The notes below the pieces were generated by a model that saw only the letters and a program-made list of their open reading frames with translations, had not been told where the DNA came from and did not search any database. From an uncultured Novosphingobium sp. (GTDB lineage: Bacteria; Pseudomonadota; Alphaproteobacteria; Sphingomonadales; Sphingomonadaceae): 18,277 bases of DNA. Shown here in pieces: positions 7,350 to 14,443 of this stretch. The translations under genes were made by a program, and so were the position numbers. Where the stretch lies: positions 1 to 18,277 of the forward strand of contig CALCQB010000311.1 in NCBI GenBank assembly GCA_937897535.1, in the 5' to 3' direction. Position 1 is the first letter of the stretch. Each line of letters begins with the position of its first letter.

Positions 7350-8768
7350 ATGGCTGAACAAGACCCCCAGATCGGCGGCGGTGCCGCGCGTTGCCCCGGG
7401 ACCAGCTGGGAAGACCTGATGGCTGCGGACACCATGTCCCCGCCGGCGATCCTGACCGAAGAGAGTTATTCCTATCTCGGCTCCGAACCGCTCGATGCCG
7501 CGCGCTACACCAGCGAGGAATTCGCCAAGCTCGAACGCGAAAAGATGTGGCCCTACGTCTGGCAGTTCGCGGCGCGCGAAGAGGATCTGCCCGAACCCGG
7601 CGATTTCGTGGTCTATGAAAACGCCGGACGCTCGTGGCTGGTCAGCCGCCAGGACGATGGTTCGGTCCGCGCCTTCCACAACGTCTGCCTGCACCGCGGC
7701 CGCAAGCTGCGGACCGAAGACGGCAGCGCCGACAGTTTCGTCTGTCCGTTCCATGGTTTCGCCTGGAACAAGGATGGCGCTTACGAGGGCAACCCCTGCC
7801 CGTGGGATTTCCCGCACCTCAAGCCGGCCGAGATGGCGCTGCCCGAGGCCGAGGTCGGACAGTGGGGCGGCTACATCTTCCTGCGCGAGGAAGCCGGCGG
7901 CCCCAGCCTCGAGGAATTCCTCGCCCCGCTGCCCGAACACTTCAAGCGCTGGCGGCACGAGGAATGCACCACGGTGATCTGGGTCGCCAAGGAAGTGCCG
8001 GCCAACTGGAAAGTCACTGCTGAGGCCTTCATGGAAGCCTGGCACACCCCGGTTACCCATCCGCAAATCCTGCCGTTCACTGGCGATGCCAACAGCGCCT
8101 ACTGGTTCTGGGGTGACAATGTGAACGTCAACCTGGTGCCGTTCGGGGTGCTCAGCCCGCACATCGACCCGGCCGGCAAAAGCGAGCAGTGGATCGTCGA
8201 CGAATTCATCAAGTACAACGGCCGCTCGTCGGACAATTACGACGCGTCGGGTGATCCCTATGCGGTGCAGGTGCCCGATGGCATGACCGCCCGCGCGGCA
8301 CTGGGGGCGGTGATGCGCAAGGCCTATGCCGAGCAGGCCGGCTACAGCCTTGACGAGGCGACCGATGCCGAACTGATCGACGCGCTGGTCTACAATGTGT
8401 TCCCCAACTTCGCGCCATGGGGCGGCTTCATGCCCAACATCGTCTACCGTTGGCGGCCCGGAAAGACCCCCGACACCTGTCTGATGGAGGTGCGCATCCT
8501 TTCGCGGATCAAACAGGGCGAGCCGATCCCGCGCGGGGTGCCGATGCACTTCCTGACCGCAGACGAGAAATGGACCGCCGCCGCCGAGATCGGCGGGCTC
8601 GGCGCGGTTTTCGAGCAGGACATGGACAACCTGCCTTACGTCCAGGACGGCCTCCACGCCTCGAAGAACGGCAAGGTGCACCTGGGAGACTATCAGGAAA
8701 TCCGCATCCGCCAGTTCCACCAGACGATGGACAAGTACATCAGCGGCGATCTGGGAGCCAAGGCGTGA
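7350..8768 (+). CDS. Second Rieske [2Fe-2S] oxygenase, alpha subunit
   Basis: The 472-residue product starts at ATG 7350, eight bases after GAAGGA (7336-7341). The Rieske ligands are C113-L-H115-R-G and C132-P-F-H135-G. The catalytic iron pair is H232 and H237 (AFMEAWHTPVTHPQ), and the probable acidic ligand is D424, placed like D396 of the first Rieske protein relative to Q-x-G-L. An N-terminal extension of about 30 residues (ARCPGTSWEDLMAADTM) precedes the usual start of homology. It differs greatly from the Rieske protein at 928, so it is not a recent duplicate and may act on another carbon or intermediate. No ferredoxin, reductase or beta subunit lies nearby; it may use a shared electron-transfer chain encoded elsewhere. 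Its stop overlaps the GTG of the ThuA-like gene. Confidence 0.95.
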   Translation: MAEQDPQIGGGAARCPGTSWEDLMAADTMSPPAILTEESYSYLGSEPLDAARYTSEEFAKLEREKMWPYVWQFAAREEDLPEPGDFVVYENAGRSWLVSRQDDGSVRAFHNVCLHRGRKLRTEDGSADSFVCPFHGFAWNKDGAYEGNPCPWDFPHLKPAEMALPEAEVGQWGGYIFLREEAGGPSLEEFLAPLPEHFKRWRHEECTTVIWVAKEVPANWKVTAEAFMEAWHTPVTHPQILPFTGDANSAYWFWGDNVNVNLVPFGVLSPHIDPAGKSEQWIVDEFIKYNGRSSDNYDASGDPYAVQVPDGMTARAALGAVMRKAYAEQAGYSLDEATDAELIDALVYNVFPNFAPWGGFMPNIVYRWRPGKTPDTCLMEVRILSRIKQGEPIPRGVPMHFLTADEKWTAAAEIGGLGAVFEQDMDNLPYVQDGLHASKNGKVHLGDYQEIRIRQFHQTMDKYISGDLGAKA

Positions 8769-9538
8769 GCGAGGATAGCCATCCGCCCCGGATCGACTGC
8801 GTCCTGATCTGTGGCGGGGTCTGGCACGACATGGACTTCGCCCGGCTCGAGCTGCTCAAGCTGCTGGCCGAGGACGAACGGGTGCGGACCCGCGTGTTCG
8901 AGGATTACGAAAACGTGGCCGCGATTGCGGCTGCGGATATCCTGATCACCTACACCTGTGACGTGACACCCTCGCTCAAGGCGCAGGAAGTGCTGCGCGA
9001 CTGGCTCAAGGCGGGCGGGCGCTGGTATGCCCTCCACGGGACCAATTCGGTGCTGCGCCTGCTCGATAGCGGGCCCAATGCCGGGCTATGGGAAGCACCG
9101 CGCTGGGCCCCGCTGCTGATGGATATGCTCGGCAGCCAGTTCCTGAGCCACCCGCCGATCGCGCCATACCGGGTAACCGTGGCCGATCCGGAGCATCCGC
9201 TGGTCAGCGGGATCGAACCGTTCGACACCACCGACGAACTTTATCACCTGGAATGCCACGGCGATCTGCACGTGCTGCTGGAAACCGAATGCACCGAACC
9301 GGGCACCGGCTTCGTCGAGGCTGCCGATGCCCCGGGGACCCATCCGGTGATGTACCTCAAGGCCCACGGCAAGGGCGGGGTGCTTTACAATACGCTCGGG
9401 CATTGCCGGGGGCACTATGACCTGCAGCCGATGCTTGACTGGTGGCCCGATGTCGATCGCTGTGCCTGGGACCTGCCGGTGTTCTATGACTTGCTGCGCC
9501 GGGGAATCGACTGGATCAAGCAGCGCGAAGCGGCCTGA
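8765..9538 (+). CDS. ThuA-like domain protein
   Basis: The 257-residue product most likely starts at GTG 8765, which overlaps the Rieske stop codon in a GTGA, so translation is coupled. The open frame extends upstream inside the Rieske gene, but the recognisable protein begins here (IDCVLICGGVWHDM). The fold is that of ThuA, a class I glutamine amidotransferase-like domain: strand ADILITYTCDV, then GGRWYALHGTNS, with H91-G where amidotransferases have a nucleophile Cys, and a late HPVMYLKAHGKGGVLYNTLG. ThuA proteins are named from trehalose utilisation, but their biochemical role is mostly unknown. No signal peptide is seen. Coupling to a Rieske oxygenase suggests a role in that pathway or in handling its product; this is inference. 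Confidence 0.88.
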   Translation: MSEDSHPPRIDCVLICGGVWHDMDFARLELLKLLAEDERVRTRVFEDYENVAAIAAADILITYTCDVTPSLKAQEVLRDWLKAGGRWYALHGTNSVLRLLDSGPNAGLWEAPRWAPLLMDMLGSQFLSHPPIAPYRVTVADPEHPLVSGIEPFDTTDELYHLECHGDLHVLLETECTEPGTGFVEAADAPGTHPVMYLKAHGKGGVLYNTLGHCRGHYDLQPMLDWWPDVDRCAWDLPVFYDLLRRGIDWIKQREAA

Positions 9539-9553
9539 ACCGCCGGTTCAGGC
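9533..9553. terminator. Symmetrical hairpin containing both stop codons
   Basis: Arms 9533-9541 and 9545-9553 form a perfect nine-base-pair stem with a three-base loop (GCCTGAACC, GCC, GGTTCAGGC). The plus-strand TGA (9536-9538) and the minus-strand TGA (read from 9550-9548) lie in opposite arms. It is the whole junction between the convergent ThuA-like and acyl-CoA dehydrogenase genes. There is no T-run, so strong intrinsic termination is doubtful. Confidence 0.5.
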
Positions 9554-10663
9554 TATCCCGGCAAACCGGTCCAGCGCGGCGTCCGGATCGTCGGGCCAGC
9601 GCGACAGCACCAGCAGCCGCTTGTGGCCGTGGCCGATCTCCAGTTCGTCGGAAACGCCCATGCCGCCGTGCATCTGGATCATCTCGTGACCGAACGTGAG
9701 CGAGGCGGGTGAGATGAATGCCCGGACCCCGCGAACCGCTTCGGCAAACTCGGGCGTCCCAAACGTGACCTGCGCCCAGTTGAGCAAGGCACGGCTCTGT
9801 TCAAGTACGACATACTGGGCCGCCATGCGGTGCTGCAAGGCCTGAAAACTACCGAGCTTTGTCCCGAACTGTTCGCGGGTCCGAAGATAATCGAGCGTGC
9901 TGGCGAACATCTTCTCCATGATCCCGAGGGATTCGGCTGCCCGGGCCAGATTGGCAAAAGTCTGGGAATTTTCGATGTCTGCTGCGCCAGCGGACAGGAT
10001 GCAATCCGGCTCGACAGCGACCGAATCGAGGTCGAGCGAGACGGCACAGCTGCCATCGGCCATCCGCCAGGTCGAGATGGTCAGTCCGGTGGCATTGGCA
10101 GCGATGAAATAGAGCCCCATGCCAGCCGGATCAGCGGGCGCGCCGGTGGTCCGGGCGCTGACCAGAAAGCCATCGACCCCGCCGCCAGCCGGAACGCACA
10201 GCTTTGATCCGTTGAGCCACAAGCCGGCTCCATTGCCTGATGCCCGGGTTTCGACCCACAACTGGCCGTTCCGCCCGCCGCGCTCGGCATGGGCCAGCGC
10301 GATCCGGCGCTTGCCGCTCAACAGGTCATCGAGCCACAGGTCTCGCAACTGCGGGTTAGCTGTCGCCGCGAACAGCCGCCCGGCAACCAGCCCGTTTTCG
10401 ATCAACGGCTCGACCACCTGACCACGGCCAAGCGCTTCGAAGACCGTCGCGATACCCGTCGCATCCAGCGCGAAGTCACTTTCGTCATGGCCGAACTGCG
10501 CAGAAATCAAGCCGAGCTCGCCCAGCATGGCCCAGTTGGCCGGATCGAAGCCGTCTCCTTGGGCGATGAATCGGCGGCGGCTTTCGGCATCATAGTGATC
10601 AGCAACGAACCGCTCTGCCAACGCCTTGAGCATTTCTTCGTCTTCACTGAGTTCGAAATTCAC
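9548..10663 (-). CDS. Acyl-CoA dehydrogenase family protein
   Basis: The 371-residue product starts at GTG 10663 (MNFELSEDEEMLKALAERF). GGGAG lies nine bases upstream, and the nearby ATG is out of frame. The N-terminal helical domain, a central beta domain, and a C-terminal helical domain with FASTLDYLRTREQFGTKLGS and FQALQHRMA are in the usual acyl-CoA dehydrogenase order. Near the end, QMHGGMGVSDELEIGHGHKR aligns with the family QxxGGxGxxxE segment and places E340 at the position of the catalytic base of medium-chain enzymes. The central FAD/acyl signature is weak (IALAHAERGGRNG instead of the usual SEPxxGSD), as in one subunit of heteromeric steroid-type enzymes. It would desaturate an acyl-CoA thioester. 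It stands alone on the minus strand, divergent from the LuxR-type gene. Confidence 0.9.
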   Translation of the reverse strand: MNFELSEDEEMLKALAERFVADHYDAESRRRFIAQGDGFDPANWAMLGELGLISAQFGHDESDFALDATGIATVFEALGRGQVVEPLIENGLVAGRLFAATANPQLRDLWLDDLLSGKRRIALAHAERGGRNGQLWVETRASGNGAGLWLNGSKLCVPAGGGVDGFLVSARTTGAPADPAGMGLYFIAANATGLTISTWRMADGSCAVSLDLDSVAVEPDCILSAGAADIENSQTFANLARAAESLGIMEKMFASTLDYLRTREQFGTKLGSFQALQHRMAAQYVVLEQSRALLNWAQVTFGTPEFAEAVRGVRAFISPASLTFGHEMIQMHGGMGVSDELEIGHGHKRLLVLSRWPDDPDAALDRFAGIA

Positions 10664-10802
10664 TGCCTGCTGCTCCCTCGCATGGCAACGTCCCTATCAC
10701 TGTCGCGGCAATTGCCACGCTGGGCAAAAGATTAGGACCGCGGCGAATCCAAATCGTTGTCGTCGTCGGCGCGAAAGGATAGGAGGGCCGAGGGAGAACG
10801 AT
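10664..10802. promoter_or_regulatory. Divergent promoter region, acyl-CoA dehydrogenase / LuxR-type gene
   Basis: These 139 bases between two divergent GTG starts hold a perfect 10-bp palindrome GGCAATTGCC at 10707-10716. It lies within a 16-base imperfect palindrome (10704-10719, one mismatched pair). The centre is 48 bases from the dehydrogenase start and 91 from the LuxR-type start. Size and position suit a dimeric LuxR-type operator controlling both genes. I cannot place -35/-10 boxes with confidence. Confidence 0.45.
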
Positions 10803-11570
10803 GTGTCATTGCTGTCGCAGGAAAAGATCGATTCGGTCAGGATATCGTCGCAGCAGGATATCCGGCGCGCGGCAGAGGCTTTGCAAACCATCGCCAGCGA
10901 CTGTGCGATGCGGGTCGCGGTGGCACACGATATCGCGGACAAGCGCACCCCGGTCGATGCCGACGGGAACATCCTGGCCAGCACGGTCTTCGGCTGGTCC
11001 GAAGACGAGCGGGTCTGGTGGCGCAATTCGCGGATCGCGCTCGATTCGCCGCTGACCACTGCCTGCCGCTTTGAAAGCGAGCCGTTCTGGGTCAATGCCC
11101 AAGGATTCCACACCCGCCAGACCAATGCCTACCTCGCCTCGATCGACATGACCAATTTTGAGGTTCGGGCGATGACCGTGGCGGCGATCGTCGTGCCGGT
11201 CCACCTGCCGTTCGGGCAGATCGGCGCGGTCAGCTTCAACCCGGCCGACCGAACGAAACTTGACCTGACTGACGAATTCGCCAGCCTCAGCGATGCCTTC
11301 GGGATCTATGCCCGGGTGTTCATCGCGACTTACGTCCACGCCATGGGCAACGCTCAGGCGCTGCCCGCCAAGTCGCGGCTGTCGAAGCGCGAAGTGGAGT
11401 GTCTGCGCTGGGCCGCGATCGGCAAGACCGATCTGGAAATCAGCATGATCATGTCGCGCAGCCGGGCCACGGTGCGGTTTCATATCCACAACGCCGCGAT
11501 CAAGCTCAACGCGGTCAACCGCAGCCAGACCGTGTTCAAGGCTTCGCAGCTCGGCTACATCTCGCTCTGA
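10803..11570 (+). CDS. LuxR-type transcriptional regulator (autoinducer-binding domain plus GerE HTH)
   Basis: I choose GTG 10803 as start: GGGAG (10792-10796) is six bases upstream and the ATG at 10801 is out of frame. The product is 255 residues. The N-terminal part (about 20-165) resembles the LuxR autoinducer-binding domain, including AVAHDIADKRTPVDADG, ALDSPLTTACRFESEPFW, and IVVPVHLPFGQIGAVSF. The HTH of the GerE/LuxR class starts at L193 (LSKREVECLRWAAIGKTDLE, then TVRFHIHNAAIKL). Compared by eye with TraR, D81 and W96 match D70 and W85, but the W57, Y61, P71 and G113 positions read D68, W72, S82 and A128. No luxI is present, so it may be a solo regulator sensing another ligand. It precedes the PHA-like genes by 28 bases and probably controls them and the divergent dehydrogenase. 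Confidence 0.9.
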   Translation: MSLLSQEKIDSVRISSQQDIRRAAEALQTIASDCAMRVAVAHDIADKRTPVDADGNILASTVFGWSEDERVWWRNSRIALDSPLTTACRFESEPFWVNAQGFHTRQTNAYLASIDMTNFEVRAMTVAAIVVPVHLPFGQIGAVSFNPADRTKLDLTDEFASLSDAFGIYARVFIATYVHAMGNAQALPAKSRLSKREVECLRWAAIGKTDLEISMIMSRSRATVRFHIHNAAIKLNAVNRSQTVFKASQLGYISL

Positions 11571-11598
11571 TCGTCCATCCCGCCAACAGGAAACACCG

Positions 11599-11967
11599 AT
11601 GACCCAGACTCCCGGTTTCGATCCCGTCGCCAACTGGCAGCAAATGCTCCAGAAATGGGAGCAGGAGGTCAACAGCTGGTCGAGCAAGTTTACCGAAACC
11701 GAACAGTTCGGGGCGGGCATGAGCCAGGCCACGAAGTTCTCGCTGGTCGCGCAAAAGGCGCTCAACGACCGGATGGAAACGGTGCTGCGTTCGCTCAACC
11801 TGCCGAGCAAGACCCAAGTCGAAGCGCTGGGTGAGCGGCTCGACGCGATTGAGGAATCGATCGAGCGATTGCGGCTGGCGCTCGAGCCGGGCGGGACGAT
11901 CCCCGAACCGCCCAATCCGGTTGTTGCCCCGCGCCGCACCCGCAAGCCTCCGGCCGATCCGCAATGA
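11599..11967 (+). CDS. Short PhaE/phasin-like protein
   Basis: The 122-residue product starts at ATG 11599 after AGGAAA (11588-11593). It is highly charged and almost wholly helical. Residues 10-45 contain QQMLQKWEQEVNSWSSKF. A segment LRSLNLPSKTQVEALGERL resembles the conserved PhaE/phasin stretch (LNxPxR/K..V..L..RL), and the heptad-like DAIEESIERLRLAL that follows suggests a short coiled coil. The Pro/Arg-rich tail (PRRTRKPPADPQ) looks disordered. Class III PHA synthases need a PhaE partner, usually much longer than this; a short form would be a minimal version. The next gene, a PhaC-like synthase, starts inside its stop codon (ATGA), which supports a stoichiometric partner role. Function is inferred from motif and context. 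Confidence 0.75.
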   Translation: MTQTPGFDPVANWQQMLQKWEQEVNSWSSKFTETEQFGAGMSQATKFSLVAQKALNDRMETVLRSLNLPSKTQVEALGERLDAIEESIERLRLALEPGGTIPEPPNPVVAPRRTRKPPADPQ

Positions 11968-13049
11968 GCGAAGTCCAGGCGATTCCCACGCCTGAAGAGG
12001 TTGCCGAGCGGGTCCGGCTCGAAGTCGACCGGGCGATGAAGCGCAACATCAAGGGGCTCGAGTTTCTGAGCGCCGGACGCGAATTCGTCGGTGCCATGCC
12101 GAGGGACCTGCTGTGGCGCGATGGCACCGCCGCGCTCTATCGCTATCGGCCGGTACTGGATGAAATCTACCGGCTTCCGCTGCTGATCGTGACGCCGCCG
12201 AGCAACAAGGGCTACATCTTCGATCTGGCACCGGGGCAAAGCTTTGTCGAATACATGCTCGGGCGGGGCTATGACGTGTTCGTGCTGGACTGGCATACCC
12301 CGCGCCGGTCAGAGGTCGGGCTGGGCCTGGCCGACTATGTCAACGGCTTCGTGGGCGAAAGCGTCGAACGGGCCCTCGCGGCGGCAGGGGTCGAGGAAAT
12401 CTCGCTGGCTGGGTACTGCATGGGCGGGGTCCTCGCGACGATGTATGCGGCGCTCGATACTGGGAGAAAGGTCGGCAATCTGATCGCTTTCGCCACGCCG
12501 ATCGATTTCAGCCAGATGAAGGCGTTCCAGATCTGGGCGGACCGCCGCCATTTCGATGTCGATGCGATGGTCGACGAACTCGGGATCATTCCGCCGGAGA
12601 TGATGCTGGGTGCCTTCGACATCATGCGACCGGCCAACCGCACCGCCGGGGTGCTCAACCTGTGGACCAACATGTGGAACGACGAATTCGTCCGGTCCTA
12701 TCGCATGTTCGATCGCTGGGCCGGGGAAACCCTGCCGGTGCCGGGGGAATATTTCCGCGAGCAGATCAAGGATCTGATGTGGGATAACCGGCTCGCCGCG
12801 GGCACTATGGAACTGGCCGGTCGGCGGGTCGATCTGGGCAGGATCACGGTGCCGATCCTAAATATCGTGGCGGTGCACGATCACGTGGTGCAGCACGCAG
12901 CGACCGCACCGCTGATGACCATGACCGGTTCGACCGACCGCGCGGAAATCGTGTCCAAAGGTGGCCACGTCAGCCTGGTTGCTGGACCGGCTGCCCTGCG
13001 CAGACTGTGGCCGCAAATTGACGCCTGGCTTGGCAAGAGGTCCATATGA
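11964..13049 (+). CDS. phaC: Class III-type poly(hydroxyalkanoate) synthase catalytic subunit (PhaC-like)
   Basis: The 361-residue product starts at ATG 11964, overlapping the previous stop by four bases. It is an alpha/beta-hydrolase-fold protein with a Cys nucleophile in the PhaC lipase-like box G-Y-C152-M-G-G. D306 (AVHDHVVQ) and H335 (SKGGHVSLV) complete the triad. The spacing 152-306-335 is almost identical to the C149/D302/H331 set I recall for the Allochromatium class III enzyme, and the length (about 355-361) fits class III rather than the ~560-residue class I. PPSNKGYIFDLAPGQSFVEY and VFVLDWHTPRRSE correspond to typical PhaC segments. It would polymerise hydroxyacyl-CoA into storage polymer on granules. 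A PhaC-like hydrolase or acyltransferase with another acceptor cannot be excluded. Confidence 0.87.
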   Translation: MSEVQAIPTPEEVAERVRLEVDRAMKRNIKGLEFLSAGREFVGAMPRDLLWRDGTAALYRYRPVLDEIYRLPLLIVTPPSNKGYIFDLAPGQSFVEYMLGRGYDVFVLDWHTPRRSEVGLGLADYVNGFVGESVERALAAAGVEEISLAGYCMGGVLATMYAALDTGRKVGNLIAFATPIDFSQMKAFQIWADRRHFDVDAMVDELGIIPPEMMLGAFDIMRPANRTAGVLNLWTNMWNDEFVRSYRMFDRWAGETLPVPGEYFREQIKDLMWDNRLAAGTMELAGRRVDLGRITVPILNIVAVHDHVVQHAATAPLMTMTGSTDRAEIVSKGGHVSLVAGPAALRRLWPQIDAWLGKRSI

Positions 13050-13651
13050 CGATGCAAACACCGCTCTACCCGCGCTCGGTCTCGATTGGCGATATGACCG
13101 TCACCCTGCGCCCGCTTGCGCCGGGTGACGCGGCGATGGTGCGGCAGTTTGCCGAAGCGATGCCGCCGCACGACCTGCTGTTCCTGCTGCGCGACATCCG
13201 CAACGAACGGGTCGTGGCGGCCTGGCTCGATCAGATCGCCTCAGGCCAGATCGAGAGCCTGCTGGCCTGCGCCGCGGATGGCACGATCCTGGCTTGCACC
13301 GCGCTGGTCCGTGACGAGCTTAGCTGGTCCCCGCACGTTGCCGAAATCCGCATTCTGATCGCGCCGGCCGCGCGCGGAACCGGGCTGGGCCGGTTGCTTG
13401 CGCTCGAATGCGTCAATGCCGCGCGCGATCGCGGGGTCGAGAAGCTGTATGTCCGCATGACCCCGGATCAGCCCGCCGCGATGCGGGTGTTCGAGGACAT
13501 GGGTTTCAAGCCCGAAGCATTGCTGCGCGATCAGGTCCGCGACGCCGCCGGGGCGACCCACGATATCCTGATCCTGGGGCTCAACCTCGCGCGCCAGGGG
13601 CGGCAGCAGGACGCTTACGGCTTAGGGGAAGAAAGCCGCGAAAGGGCCTGA
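13046..13651 (+). CDS. GNAT-family N-acetyltransferase
   Basis: The 201-residue product starts at ATG 13046, again overlapping the PhaC stop as ATGA; a second in-frame ATG is at 13052. It has the GNAT fold: N-terminal strand and helices (VTLRPLAPGDAAMVRQFAEA), the acetyl-CoA binding motif A R110-G-T-G-L-G115 after strand IRILIAPA, and motif B near QPAAMRVFEDMGFKPEALLR. The substrate could be a small molecule or a protein amine. Coupling to the PHA genes suggests a regulatory or CoA-related role in the same process, possibly acetylation of PhaC or an acyl-CoA synthetase, but the sequence does not show this. Its last 30 bases overlap the 3' end of the convergent hydrolase gene. Confidence 0.9.
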   Translation: MTMQTPLYPRSVSIGDMTVTLRPLAPGDAAMVRQFAEAMPPHDLLFLLRDIRNERVVAAWLDQIASGQIESLLACAADGTILACTALVRDELSWSPHVAEIRILIAPAARGTGLGRLLALECVNAARDRGVEKLYVRMTPDQPAAMRVFEDMGFKPEALLRDQVRDAAGATHDILILGLNLARQGRQQDAYGLGEESRERA

Positions 13652-14443
13652 CGGGACGAACGGGCGCCAATCGCCCTCGGGCTGGGCCAGCCGGTCGGCC
13701 ACCGCCCAGAACACTGCCGGGTTTGCGACCATGCCGAAATGACTGGCATGGACCTCGATATTTTCGGCTTGAGGGCCCATTTCGCCAAGGCAGTTCTGCC
13801 ACGCGGTGATCCCGTCGCTCTTGCTGTAGATCGCGGTCGAAGGAACCGGCAGCGGGCGATGCGATTCGGTATAGCGATCGCGCACCGCTTCCGAGGCCAG
13901 GTGATTGCCGGTCAGCCATTCGTAGATTCCCGAAATGCTGGTGGCGGCCGGATCGCCGGTGAACGGGCTGGCCAGCGCGATGACCTGACGCAGTCCGCTA
14001 TGGTCGCGCCGCGCCGCCTCGCGCGCAATCACGCCGCCCAGACTCCACCCGACCAGGCTTACAGCGCTGCCGGTTGCCTGGGCGATGTCCTCGATCCGGC
14101 GGGCGATGTGCTCGCCATTTTCGCCGACACTGTGTTGATCGAGATTCCAGCCGAGCTCCCACGGGAACACCTGATAGCCCATCAGGGCGAGGTACTGGCG
14201 CAGCGCCGTTGTCATCAGGTCCGAAGTGGCGAAGCCGGGCAGGACCATCACCGGGTGCCCGTCGCCGCGCGGTGCGGTTGTCAGCAGCGGATAAGACGCG
14301 GCGAGCGATCCGGATTCGATCAGGCAGCGCAGCGGCTCGAGCATCGCCCATCCGATCAGCGGGCGGCGAATGGCCTGCGCCGCGCGGTTCCGGGCTGAGC
14401 CGGCCTGATCTTGTGGCGATGCCATCTTCAGGACTGCTCCCAT
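13622..14443 (-). CDS. Alpha/beta hydrolase (esterase/lipase-like)
   Basis: I choose ATG 14443 (MGAVLKMASPQDQ), preceded by a G-rich ribosome binding site (AGGGGG) and overlapping the upstream stop by one base (TGATG). The longer open frame lies inside the GMC gene. The product is 273 residues. The nucleophile elbow is G-W-S134-L-G-G after VSLV. Candidate triad partners are D210 (YSKSDGITAW) and H235 (VHASHFGMVANPAVF). The N-terminal segment HPVMVLPGFATSDLMTTALR has the oxyanion-type G-F after a hydrophobic strand, as in PGAP1- or triacylglycerol-lipase-like enzymes. No signal peptide or transmembrane helix is seen, so a cytoplasmic ester or thioester substrate is likely. It could cleave an ester intermediate produced in the pathway or act as PHA depolymerase; the sequence does not decide. 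Confidence 0.9.
   Translation of the reverse strand: MGAVLKMASPQDQAGSARNRAAQAIRRPLIGWAMLEPLRCLIESGSLAASYPLLTTAPRGDGHPVMVLPGFATSDLMTTALRQYLALMGYQVFPWELGWNLDQHSVGENGEHIARRIEDIAQATGSAVSLVGWSLGGVIAREAARRDHSGLRQVIALASPFTGDPAATSISGIYEWLTGNHLASEAVRDRYTESHRPLPVPSTAIYSKSDGITAWQNCLGEMGPQAENIEVHASHFGMVANPAVFWAVADRLAQPEGDWRPFVPSGPFAAFFP

Noticed and set aside
10801..11055. Open frame starting at ATG 10801
   Set aside because: Cys/Arg/Ser-rich frame out of phase with the LuxR-type protein, which starts two bases later at GTG 10803.
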